48,839 nucleotides of DNA from a virus, in the IMG/VR virus record IMGVR_UViG_3300020122_000353, positions 1 to 48,839 of that record; one strand, given 5' to 3'. Of this stretch, positions 22,885-30,959 are shown piece after piece; the first letter of the stretch is position 1; each line of letters begins with the position of its first letter. The position numbers and the translations under genes were made by a program. The notes beneath the pieces are model-generated. The model had not been told where the DNA came from. It was given only the letters and a program-made list of their open reading frames with translations, and did no database searches.

Positions 22885-23080
22885 TACCAGGGGGATGTAA
22901 ATGGTTGCATGCCACGGCTGTTAAACGCTAAAAGCTTACTTACCATACACGGTCCGTAAACTTTTTGTAAAATCATACAATATTTGGTCCAAAAGGACCT
23001 ATTTTGGACTTGGCGGCGGGCCTACACTCAGAAAAAGACGCCGGGTCGGCATATACACGAAACCACGAAAGGGCACTCTT
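22885..23080 (+). other. AT-rich intergenic region with alternative hairpins
   Basis: 196 nt with no credible gene. Contains GTAAA repeats, GGTCC-AAAA-GGACC (22986-22999) and an overlapping alternative stem TCCAAAA-N7-TTTTGGA (22988-22994, 23002-23008), plus the shared motif at 23054-23070. Lies just ahead of the replication genes: an origin, attenuator or promoter region are all possible. Confidence 0.5.
23054..23070 (+). repeat. Shared upstream motif, copy 2
   Basis: TACACGAAACCACGAAA, differing from the copy at 19953-19969 at one base. It sits 10 nt before the GTG start at 23081. Confidence 0.5.
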
Positions 23081-23272
23081 GTGAACAGTGGACCATGGCC
23101 TGTACCCATCCCGGGGGCGGAATACGTTAAGCGCGCAGTCTGGCCGGAACTCAAGTACTTAAGCGACAACTGGCCGTCACTGCGAGGGCTGGTTTGCGAA
23201 CGAATGGCAGAACTGACGCCCAAAGACGGTAGCTTTGGTGTCGTACGTGCCGGACGGGGGATGTATTGGTAA
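23081..23272 (+). CDS. Small hypothetical protein
   Basis: 63 aa, GTG start behind AAAGGG. Trp/Pro-rich N-terminus (GPWPVPIPGAEYVKRAVWPE). No family recognised. Confidence 0.5.
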   Translation: MNSGPWPVPIPGAEYVKRAVWPELKYLSDNWPSLRGLVCERMAELTPKDGSFGVVRAGRGMYW

Positions 23273-23273
23273 A

Positions 23274-23351
23274 ATGCGCGAATACATACCGGATTTACCC
23301 GCCGACAAACATTTGTACAATTGCCCTTTGGGCAAAGGAGGACCCACATGA
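23274..23351 (+). CDS. 25-aa leader-peptide-like ORF
   Basis: Starts 1 nt after the previous stop and overlaps the next ATG (ATGA). Its last codons run through the hairpin TTGCCC-TTT-GGGCAA and the AGGAGG ribosome site of the next gene, so its translation could open that site. Confidence 0.4.
   Translation: MREYIPDLPADKHLYNCPLGKGGPT
23321..23341 (+). promoter_or_regulatory. Hairpin abutting the ribosome site of the 23348 gene
   Basis: TTGCCC (23321-23326), loop TTT, GGGCAA (23330-23335), immediately followed by AGGAGG (23336-23341). Could regulate initiation by coupling or protein binding; the GGA next to a stem is also a CsrA-type context. Confidence 0.35.
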
Positions 23352-23851
23352 TCGCGTACCACGGAGACCACGCTGTCAAAGACGGCATACTCGCACAGTT
23401 ACAAGCACACCACGATGCTGATGAGATCATAAAGGGGGTTTATTGGCAGAGAGGTAAAGGCTGCGCCGTAGGCTGCACCATTCACTCGGGTGAGCACGCG
23501 GAGTACGAACCTCGTTTCGGTATTCCACAGACCCTCGCACGCCTGGAGGACACAATATTCGAAGGCTTGCCAAACGAGATTGCTAAGGGGTGGCCGCTAC
23601 GCTTCATGCGCGCCATTAAACCTGGCGCCGACCTTTCTCTCATACAGTGGCAGTTTTTACACTGGCTCATGACGGATGAAAATGTGAACCCTGGCATCAA
23701 CCATCCGAGCGTGAAAGACGCTGTGGCGCAATTAGCTACTCTACTAGCCGCGTGTAGTAAGGGCGATCCCATCGGAGAAGAGGCGGCGCGGTCGGCGGCG
23801 GCGTACGTGAAAATGGCAGAAAAGCTGGTCGAGTTCCTGGAATCCGCCTAG
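23348..23851 (+). CDS. Conserved hypothetical protein
   Basis: 167 aa from ATG 23348 with AGGAGG upstream. The pattern MIAYHGD ... GVYWQRGKGCAVGCTIHSGE ... RLEDTIFEGLPNEIAKG ... GADLSLIQWQFLHWL resembles a conserved protein found in many phages and bacteria without assigned function. The two Cys in the GKGCAVGC motif may be functional. Confidence 0.7.
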   Translation: MIAYHGDHAVKDGILAQLQAHHDADEIIKGVYWQRGKGCAVGCTIHSGEHAEYEPRFGIPQTLARLEDTIFEGLPNEIAKGWPLRFMRAIKPGADLSLIQWQFLHWLMTDENVNPGINHPSVKDAVAQLATLLAACSKGDPIGEEAARSAAAYVKMAEKLVEFLESA

Positions 23852-23854
23852 GCT

Positions 23855-25381
23855 ATGTCATTTCCTCCGGGGAGTTACCTGTTCCAGCTAAAGGACGACT
23901 CCAAGGAGCCTGCGGTTCCACGTGCACATCTTATGGCTGTACCTGACGACCAATTTGTGCAGGTTGGGCAAAACGTCGGAATTGCGCTCAAGGTAAAGGG
24001 CGTCACACAGTTCATCTGTGCTGACCTCGATCGCCCCAATGCGGAATTGGAAGCGAAGTTGACGGCTGAAGGAACGTGGTCGCAGGCGACGCCGCACGCG
24101 CGGCATTGGCTGTTCCTCCCGCCGCCGGGGTTCCGAGGCTCTAATAGCAAGCTGCCGATGGGCAGCGGGGACCTCAAGAGCGACGGCTATATCGTCGCTC
24201 CGGGTTCACATGTTGTCTGTGACGGCTCGCGCCACGCGGATGGGCGGGCGTGCGGAAAGACCGACTACGTCCATGACGGACCAGACGAACTCAAACCCGC
24301 GCCGCCGTGGCTGCTTGACCTATTTGTAAAGCATGACGCAAAAAATCCGGTCGAGGAAACCAGTGGGATCGCCAAGGGCAACCACGACAACTTTCTTTTC
24401 GGGGTTGCGCGCTACGTGCGCCAAGAGTGGGGCCTCTCTGAGGCAGCCGTGCAGAAAATGCTCGTAAAAGGCCCTAGAACGGTCTTAGAGGGCGAGAATC
24501 CCAACGACCCGTACACAGAGTCATCCATGCGGCGGATCGCGCACAGCGCGGCTTCCAAAGCTCCGTTAGAGCCGACGGTAAAACTTTCACCGGCCGGTGT
24601 AACCTCCGCTTTTGAAATACCAATGGTGGGGGAGCCCATCCGGTGGTGGGTTTTCGGCTTCGTCCCCCGTGGGCGTTATATCGGGCTCTACGGTCCAGGG
24701 GGTGCGGGTAAGACGACGTGGGGGGCTTGGCTAGCTGCCCAGGTGACACAGAAAGCTCCATTTCTTTACGTGGGGGTTGAAGAGGACGGAACAGAGTTTG
24801 TGCCAAAGGCACGGCTTGCCGGCGCGGTCGCAGCAAACCTTTACAGTCTCGACGATCCTATGACGTACACTTTCCCACGCGACGCAGGTCGCCTGGAGGA
24901 AATGATCGCAGCGATGGGCGTGGGGGTTGTGTATTTTGACAGCATCTACAACCATTTTAGCGCCGATGAAGGGTTGATGGTGTCCGAGCGTACGCGAAAG
25001 ATACTTAGCTCGCTTGACTTGGTCGCTAGGAAGACAAAGTGTACAATTATCGGCGTTTTTAATGTTAAACGGGATGGCACATTCAGTGGGTCCGAAGAGA
25101 TGCGGAGCGTTCCGCGTGTCCTTCTGCGGGCGCGGCGTTTGAAAGACCGTCCGCTTAGAATCCGCGTGGAAAAATCCAATCTCGATAACACAGGTACGGT
25201 TATGCAGTTTGGCGTGCGCTCCGTGCCGCTCGCGGACGTGGATACCGGCGAGGTCCAGCTCGTGGAGGACGCGGGGGGAGTTTTGCGTCCGTATGATATT
25301 AGAGTCGCCGAACGTATTGTCGATATTAGCGAAGAGGATGCGGATGTAGACGAATCAGTATTCCCTGAGACACACCCCTGA
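23855..25381 (+). CDS. PrimPol-ATPase fusion: primase-helicase
   Basis: 508 aa. Residues about 35-150 match the bifunctional primase-polymerase domain: QNVGIALKVKG, CADLDRP (D57, D59), TPHARHWLF and DGYIVAPGSHV. Residues about 265-470 are a RecA-like helicase ATPase of the RepA/AAA_25 type: Walker A GPGGAGKTTW (280-289) and Walker B VVYFDSIYNH (D362). It would prime and unwind at the phage fork. A stem spans its stop codon. Confidence 0.8.
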   Translation: MSFPPGSYLFQLKDDSKEPAVPRAHLMAVPDDQFVQVGQNVGIALKVKGVTQFICADLDRPNAELEAKLTAEGTWSQATPHARHWLFLPPPGFRGSNSKLPMGSGDLKSDGYIVAPGSHVVCDGSRHADGRACGKTDYVHDGPDELKPAPPWLLDLFVKHDAKNPVEETSGIAKGNHDNFLFGVARYVRQEWGLSEAAVQKMLVKGPRTVLEGENPNDPYTESSMRRIAHSAASKAPLEPTVKLSPAGVTSAFEIPMVGEPIRWWVFGFVPRGRYIGLYGPGGAGKTTWGAWLAAQVTQKAPFLYVGVEEDGTEFVPKARLAGAVAANLYSLDDPMTYTFPRDAGRLEEMIAAMGVGVVYFDSIYNHFSADEGLMVSERTRKILSSLDLVARKTKCTIIGVFNVKRDGTFSGSEEMRSVPRVLLRARRLKDRPLRIRVEKSNLDNTGTVMQFGVRSVPLADVDTGEVQLVEDAGGVLRPYDIRVAERIVDISEEDADVDESVFPETHP

Positions 25382-25389
25382 GGGGGTGT
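25372..25389 (+). other. Hairpin over stop codon of primase-helicase
   Basis: ACACCCC (25372-25378) and GGGGTGT (25383-25389) flank the TGA stop. No T-run follows, so it is an mRNA stem rather than a typical terminator; it may protect the 3' end or slow downstream initiation. Confidence 0.4.
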
Positions 25390-25463
25390 CAGGGTATGGC
25401 TATTACTACTCCTACGGAGTAGGACCGAGGCCTATAGGTAACGAATCAACCAAACGAGGACAT

Positions 25464-25865
25464 ATGAAACTTCAGGTTATGATTAGCGCCGTTGTCGATA
25501 AGGCTATAGCATCAGATAACCCGATCTGGGGCAAGCGGCTGGCCTCCATGTTGGAAAACCAAGCGAAGATATTACGGCTTCGTTACGGCGGAAGTACGAA
25601 GAAAGAACGCATCCCTCTTGGTCAGGGATACATACCCGCCACAGGACCGCTGCAGGTTAAACGTGCGCACGAGGGGGCCGCTAAAAACCCGCGCATAACG
25701 GCCGAAGAACTCGCGACGCTCGTTTGTGTCGATGTAACCACAGCCCGAAGAGCTGTGCGATGGGCTCAGGCTGTACGATACGTTAGCGACCCGACACGGG
25801 ACCGCGTCACGGGGCTCCTCAAGCAGGGGGCTCATACCAGTGAGATCGACGTATGGATGCGGTAA
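25464..25865 (+). CDS. Hypothetical protein with HTH-like C-terminus
   Basis: 133 aa from ATG 25464 (GAGG upstream). Basic and mostly helical. Residues about 75-105 (RITAEELATLVCVDVTTARR, then AVRWAQAV) look like a winged-HTH recognition region. Overlaps the helicase start by 13 nt. Possibly a DNA-binding replication accessory. Confidence 0.55.
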   Translation: MKLQVMISAVVDKAIASDNPIWGKRLASMLENQAKILRLRYGGSTKKERIPLGQGYIPATGPLQVKRAHEGAAKNPRITAEELATLVCVDVTTARRAVRWAQAVRYVSDPTRDRVTGLLKQGAHTSEIDVWMR

Positions 25866-27241
25866 CCCTACGATCGTGGCAGGCGCGTGAGGTCACAACG
25901 AACGCTCGCACGCTCCGCCGCGCGATGCTGTGTGATCCGCGCACCGGGAAGACGCTCGCCTGCATAGCATCGTATCTCCAAAGCGGATTTACGCGTGAGA
26001 ATACGATGGTTGTGTCCCCTGTGTCCTTTGCCGCGTCATGGGCCCAACAGTTAGAGGACGCCATACAAACGCCGGTGCTCCGGGGATACGAGCTTTCTAC
26101 GGCGGTGCTCTATAAGAAACTTCAAGCGGGTCGCGCGGTGGGAAAAAAATGTGTCTGTGTCCTAACGTACGGGCAGATTTGGCGAAGCACCCCGAAATGC
26201 CGATTCAAAGAAGAACTACGGAAATGGAAATGGACGGCTCTCATCCTTGATGAACTTCACCGGATCGCTTCTCCATCGTCACGCCAAGCACGGACCGCCC
26301 GGCTGTTAGCTTGGGATGCAACATGGGTGCGCGGCCTTACCGGCACGCCGGTACCCTCGCACTACGGCAACCTGTGGGGTCAAATGACCGCGATCGACAA
26401 AGAGAAGTGGGGGACGTCATTCGGCGAGTTCGCAAAGCGCGAACTTGTTATGGACTCGTTGTACCCTTCGCGTGTTGTCGGCGTACAAAACGAAGAGCGC
26501 CTTCTTCATATGGTTCGCGAAGATGCGTGTATTGTTACGCGTAAAGAAGTATTTGGAGCGGATAAGTGGGAGTACGTTGTTCGACATGTAGACCTGCCTA
26601 AGAAAGCGCGCGAGCTTTACAACAAGCTCGCAAAAGAATGGGTCGCTGAACAAGACGGCGCGGCCGTCGTAGCAGACCACGCCCTGACGCGCCTTGTTCG
26701 GTTTCAGCAGATAACGAGCGGCTTTGTCAGCTCTGAGGACGGCGTAGCGCGTAGTATCCATGAGCAAAAAATTGAGGCTGTGGTTGATGATCTATCGGAG
26801 ATTGCGGCACAGGGGGAAAAAGTCATTTTGTTCCATCGCTTTCGTTGGGAACATGCGGCATACCAGGCAGCATTGGGAAAGATTCGTGGTCTTAAAGTCT
26901 TTGCTATAGATGGGTCTACGAACGCATTGGAACGCATCCAGATCGCAGAAGGATTTAATAAACATAGAGGCCCGGCTGTTGTTGTTGCACAGATTCAGGC
27001 GGCGAGCGAGGCGTTATCGTTTGCGGAAGCCCAACATGCATTCTTTGTCAGTACAAATTTTAGCCTGAAGGATAATCTCCAAGCACGCGATCGTGTTTTC
27101 AAGCCGGGGGAACCCCGTGTCGTTACGCACTTCATTGTGCGGCATTCCGTAGATGAGTTCATCCATCGTAAAATTTCGGAAAAGGTGCCGCTGCACCAGG
27201 CCATAATGGGATGCGCGTTGAACGACGTTTTAGGAGTGTGA
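25853..27241 (+). CDS. SNF2-type DNA helicase/translocase
   Basis: 462 aa superfamily 2 enzyme. Motif I CDPRTGKT (27-34), motif II ILDELH (131-136), motif III LTGTPVPS, motif V/VI region QARDRVFKPGE. Two RecA lobes with no extra domains, compact like other phage SNF2-like helicases. Probably assists replication or recombination. Confidence 0.85.
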   Translation: MDAVTLRSWQAREVTTNARTLRRAMLCDPRTGKTLACIASYLQSGFTRENTMVVSPVSFAASWAQQLEDAIQTPVLRGYELSTAVLYKKLQAGRAVGKKCVCVLTYGQIWRSTPKCRFKEELRKWKWTALILDELHRIASPSSRQARTARLLAWDATWVRGLTGTPVPSHYGNLWGQMTAIDKEKWGTSFGEFAKRELVMDSLYPSRVVGVQNEERLLHMVREDACIVTRKEVFGADKWEYVVRHVDLPKKARELYNKLAKEWVAEQDGAAVVADHALTRLVRFQQITSGFVSSEDGVARSIHEQKIEAVVDDLSEIAAQGEKVILFHRFRWEHAAYQAALGKIRGLKVFAIDGSTNALERIQIAEGFNKHRGPAVVVAQIQAASEALSFAEAQHAFFVSTNFSLKDNLQARDRVFKPGEPRVVTHFIVRHSVDEFIHRKISEKVPLHQAIMGCALNDVLGV

Positions 27242-27243
27242 AC

Positions 27244-27462
27244 ATGAACGGTAAACGCATAAAAGAAATACTATCCACATTTTGGATTTGCGTTGTGGAC
27301 GAAAGCCTGCGGAAGTACATATTTGAACCTCCGGTAAAGGGCACGGGGTATATAACGGCGGTGTTTTGTCGAGCGGCGTCTCACCCAGCGGGCATGACTT
27401 GGTATTCTAACGGAATGGAACCCGATTACACATGCAAAGGGTGCGGGGATAACTGCGGGTGA
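27244..27462 (+). CDS. Small Cys-rich hypothetical protein
   Basis: 72 aa from ATG 27244 (TAGGAGTG upstream). C-terminal CKGCGDNCG suggests metal binding. Overlaps the start of the polymerase gene by 4 nt (GTGA). Confidence 0.55.
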   Translation: MNGKRIKEILSTFWICVVDESLRKYIFEPPVKGTGYITAVFCRAASHPAGMTWYSNGMEPDYTCKGCGDNCG

Positions 27463-29747
27463 TTTGCCCCGACTGTCGTGCGTGCCCATTGTGGGAGAAC
27501 GCGCAAAATGTGGGGATAGGCGGGCGCGGTGCTGTTCACCCGGAATTTTTGATCGTGGGGCAGAATCCAGGATCGCAGGAGGATTGGGAAGGCCGCGCGT
27601 TCATCGGACCGAGCGGAAAACTTCTCACCGCGATGCTCCGCGATGCGGGCTATGACCTCAAGAGCGTTCGTGTTACAAACGCAGTCCGCTGCCTGACGCC
27701 CAAAAACAGACCGCCGGAACCAAAGGAGATTGAAGCGTGCCGACAACACCTTATAGCGGAGATACAAGAATGCAAACCCTCTGTGATTATTGCATTAGGC
27801 GACATTGCATTGAGAGCATTGTGCCGGACTTCGGGTATGCGAGACAAACGGGGGAAAAACTTCCCGCTTCACGAGTCAATGCACTATACATGCAGCGTTT
27901 ATCCTATGTATCATCCTGCGTATATACTCAGGTATCCGCAAGCCCGTGCGACCGTTGTGGCAGACCTGCGGAAAGTGCGCGACCGAACTATTACCGAGGA
28001 GACGGTGCAGTGGGAATGGTACAAACCGGAAAGGACGGATAAGGTTTATGCCGTGGACATCGAGACGGACTTTGACTGGGAAACCAAGACGGGCGGAGAA
28101 AATATCGTTCAAGTGGCCGTCGCCTCTAGCACCGATGGGTGCCTTGTTTCGCGTGCTGAATGGCCAACCCTTATGGCTGAAGTATCAAAGGGGCAAGTTG
28201 TTGGTCATAACTCGTGGTGGTTTGATTGTCAGAAAGTTAGAGCCGCTGGTGTGCATATGCCTTGGGGACGAGATACACTGGTTCTAGCTTACCTTATGGA
28301 CGAAACACAACCGCTCGGGCTTGAGGCTTTGAGCGTAAAATACCTAGGTGTGAAAGGGTGGAAAGATGAAGGTCACAACAATGCGAAGGACCCTGTTAAG
28401 TTCGCTCTGTACAACGCACGGGATGCTTGTTACACACTTCGCCTGCATGACTACTTCCTTGCGAACCTTGGTGCCAATCGTGCGGGCGTCCCGCGCGTTA
28501 GAATATCGGATGAAATCCTACTACCGGCCAAACTAGCCCTAGACGAATGCACGCGGCGCGGCAACTTCGTGAACCTCGCGGCTGTGGAAGAGACCGAAGC
28601 CCGCTGCCTAGCCATCGCGGACGAAAAGGTGAAACAATTAAGGGAAATAGCTGACGACGGCGCGTATGCTGAAGCTAACCTATGGAATTTTGAAAAGACG
28701 CGCAATCTTAATCCTAATTCTCCACTTGAGGTGGGGCGTTGGATGGAGCTGCACGGGATGTTCTTGCCCCGCACGCAAACAGGCGTACCACAAACGGATA
28801 AGGCCGCGCTCTCGCTGTACCGGGGCAACCCGTTTGTAGATGCCCTGGAAGAGTACCGCGCGGCGGGTAAGCAGCTTTCAACGTACGTCAAGCCATACAA
28901 AGCGGCGGCGCAGAACGCGGACGGTAGGATTCATCCGGAATACACCATCGTCCGCACCGTCGTCGGGCGCACGAGTTGTAAGAGCCCAAACCTGCAAAAC
29001 CTGCCGCGCGAGCTAAAGAACTTCATCTCTGCGCCGCCGGGTAAGGTGCTGGTCTCAGCCGACTATAGCGCCCTGCACATTCGTCTGTTTGCGTGGGTGG
29101 CCCAAGAGCCGCGAATGTTGGCTGAGTACGCAAAGGACCCGCACTGGGACCCGCATTTGTTTTTCGCGAAGTCCTTTTACGCCAAGGACGAGATATCCAA
29201 GCAGGAGCGACAGATTGCTAAGTCGGCAAACTTTTCGCAGCTCTACCTGGGGACGGGAGAAACGCTCCAAGATTATGCCTCAAAGGTGGGCCTCAAACTT
29301 GATTTAGGTCTGTGTCACCAAACGCATTTGGGGTGGCACGGAGTGTTCATTGGAGCGAAGCCGTTTTACGGCCGCGTGGAGCGCGAACTGCGTGAGAAGG
29401 GATACGTGGAGACGGCGGTGGGGCGGCGCAGGCACTTCGGTGATGTCTCGTTGATGAACCGCCAATCGTTCAACGCGGCGCTTCGCGAAGCGGTGAATTT
29501 TCATGTGCTTGGGCTTGAGCCGGACATAGCTCTTCCAGGGCTCTCTGCATGTCACAAAGCGGGGCTGCCGGTGTGCGGCTTTATCCATGATAGCGTTTTG
29601 CTGGAGTTTGATTCGGAGAAGGAGTACCTAGAGAACAAGGGACTAATAGCCCAATGCATGTGCGAAGCGCCCGTGTTACTGTTAAAGGAGAGGTTTGGTG
29701 TGGATATGAATGTTCCTCTGGTCATAGAGTTTGAGGTGAAGAAGTGA
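27459..29747 (+). CDS. Family 4 UDG-like domain fused to family A DNA polymerase
   Basis: 762 aa, GTG start. Residues 1-170 resemble family 4 uracil-DNA glycosylases, as in phage SPO1 polymerase: CRACPLW, GQNPGSQED (34-42, with Q35 where family 4 has Glu), TNAVRC, NRPPEPKEIEAC and YHPAYILR; Cys pairs fit a 4Fe-4S site. Next is a DEDDy 3'-5' exonuclease (AVDIETD; GHNSWWFD; YNARDACYTL). The polymerase has DYSALHIRL (D535, H540 in place of Glu), R584/K588/F592/Y596, and GFIHDS (D711, S712 in place of Glu). Confidence 0.9.
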   Translation: MICPDCRACPLWENAQNVGIGGRGAVHPEFLIVGQNPGSQEDWEGRAFIGPSGKLLTAMLRDAGYDLKSVRVTNAVRCLTPKNRPPEPKEIEACRQHLIAEIQECKPSVIIALGDIALRALCRTSGMRDKRGKNFPLHESMHYTCSVYPMYHPAYILRYPQARATVVADLRKVRDRTITEETVQWEWYKPERTDKVYAVDIETDFDWETKTGGENIVQVAVASSTDGCLVSRAEWPTLMAEVSKGQVVGHNSWWFDCQKVRAAGVHMPWGRDTLVLAYLMDETQPLGLEALSVKYLGVKGWKDEGHNNAKDPVKFALYNARDACYTLRLHDYFLANLGANRAGVPRVRISDEILLPAKLALDECTRRGNFVNLAAVEETEARCLAIADEKVKQLREIADDGAYAEANLWNFEKTRNLNPNSPLEVGRWMELHGMFLPRTQTGVPQTDKAALSLYRGNPFVDALEEYRAAGKQLSTYVKPYKAAAQNADGRIHPEYTIVRTVVGRTSCKSPNLQNLPRELKNFISAPPGKVLVSADYSALHIRLFAWVAQEPRMLAEYAKDPHWDPHLFFAKSFYAKDEISKQERQIAKSANFSQLYLGTGETLQDYASKVGLKLDLGLCHQTHLGWHGVFIGAKPFYGRVERELREKGYVETAVGRRRHFGDVSLMNRQSFNAALREAVNFHVLGLEPDIALPGLSACHKAGLPVCGFIHDSVLLEFDSEKEYLENKGLIAQCMCEAPVLLLKERFGVDMNVPLVIEFEVKK

Positions 29748-29881
29748 TATATTCGGTTGGCGAGCGTGTCTGTGCTGTATGTCATCGCAAGTTTATGGAT
29801 CGTAACGACCCAAATGAAAATATTTTTAGAGCGAGAATTTGTTCTGTTTGTTTGGACAAGAAGACGCCTGGTGGGCCGTGA
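29744..29881 (+). CDS. 45-aa zinc-ribbon protein
   Basis: GTG start overlapping the polymerase stop (GTGA); TGA overlaps the next GTG. Two CxxC pairs, CAVC and CSVC, about 20 residues apart make a likely zinc ribbon. Probably a nucleic-acid-binding accessory of the replication module. Confidence 0.6.
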   Translation: MIYSVGERVCAVCHRKFMDRNDPNENIFRARICSVCLDKKTPGGP

Positions 29882-30792
29882 AATTCACACCACGTAAGCC
29901 GCTCATTCTGTCGTCAAGCGCGCTCAGTGCGTTCAAACGATGCCCTAAGTCGTTTGAGCTTCAATACGTTCGGGGCTTTCAAACCGAAACGAATCGTGCG
30001 GTTGAAGAGGGCGCATCCTTCCACGAGATCATAGCGAAGGCCGCATTAGGTGTACCACAGGAAAAACTCATTGCGGATTACGTGGGACAGCCTATGCTCC
30101 CCGTTGCCCTAGGGTACCTAAAACATAAAGGTATTAGGGGCGTTACTTTAGCAGTAGAACAGCCCCTTTATACAAAAATTCTTCCGAGCGTCTGGATTCG
30201 CACGACGTTCGACCGTGTGTATAATTTGCTGCCCGACAGCTCGCCTACGATCCTGGACTACAAGACGTTCTCCAACGCGCCGAACTTGGACGTGGAATTG
30301 AACTTTCAATGCAAGCTCTACTGTGTGCTCACAATGGAACATTTCGGCCTTGAAAACCCGCCGCGTTTTGAGTTTGAGTACGTACGCCGCACCCCGCCGT
30401 TCATCGAGAAGGACAAAAAGGGCGGTGTGTGGACGCCGGATGACTGCTACAAGACATGGCCTATTTACATATCCTCGCGCGAGGCGGCGGTCCTCAAGGC
30501 AGAGTTGTTGGCCGACTGCGAACGCATACTTCATACCTTGAAGACATGGGAGCCGGGAGACCCAAGGTTTTCCCGCACGGCGCTTACAACAAGCGGCTGG
30601 TCGGCGTTCTCCTGTGGTACATGTTTCGTACGAGAACTTTGCAAAGCCGAGGCGTCTACGGGCAGGTTGTCGGCGGCACAGATTGAAGCAAACACCACGG
30701 GCATAGGGGTTTTCCCGCCGCCGCTCCCTAAAGGGGCAAATGGAAAAACGTCGTACCTAGCAACAGTTGAAGAAAGCGAGAGTTTGAGATGA
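29878..30792 (+). CDS. PD-(D/E)XK exonuclease, RecB/Cas4-like
   Basis: 304 aa with GTG start at 29878. LSSSALSAFKRCPKSFELQY at the N-terminus, EGASFHEIIA, the nuclease core ILDYKTF and later QCKLYCVLT, and C-terminal Cys (CGTCFVRELC) match PDDEXK_1 nucleases with a possible Fe-S cluster. In recombination modules it resects ends for the recombinase. Followed by Sak4-like ATPase and SSB genes. Confidence 0.8.
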   Translation: MKFTPRKPLILSSSALSAFKRCPKSFELQYVRGFQTETNRAVEEGASFHEIIAKAALGVPQEKLIADYVGQPMLPVALGYLKHKGIRGVTLAVEQPLYTKILPSVWIRTTFDRVYNLLPDSSPTILDYKTFSNAPNLDVELNFQCKLYCVLTMEHFGLENPPRFEFEYVRRTPPFIEKDKKGGVWTPDDCYKTWPIYISSREAAVLKAELLADCERILHTLKTWEPGDPRFSRTALTTSGWSAFSCGTCFVRELCKAEASTGRLSAAQIEANTTGIGVFPPPLPKGANGKTSYLATVEESESLR

Positions 30793-30959
30793 CGATTTCC
30801 GAGTTGGAGGCGCAGTTGCTAGAATTGCGAAAATACGTAGGTGATGCAATCGTGAAGCAATGCGTAGTTGTGGACGGCGTGCAACATTGCGCCCTAGCAC
30901 GAGTCGCCATGGCCAGTTACAATGTAGACGGAAGTGTTGCGGGAGTAATGCTTCAATGA
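30789..30959 (+). CDS. 56-aa small protein
   Basis: ATG overlaps the nuclease stop and TGA overlaps the start of the ATPase (ATGA at both ends). N-terminal helix (ISELEAQLLELRKYVGDAIV), then a beta-like part with two Cys. No family recognised; the overlaps support expression and fix the ATPase start at 30956. Confidence 0.55.
   Translation: MTISELEAQLLELRKYVGDAIVKQCVVVDGVQHCALARVAMASYNVDGSVAGVMLQ

Noticed and set aside
30860-30955. Upstream extension of the Sak4-like gene (32 extra codons)
   Set aside because: It reads through the coupled 56-aa gene in another frame, is Arg/Cys/Ser-rich and unlike the family; the ATGA at 30956 is the natural start.
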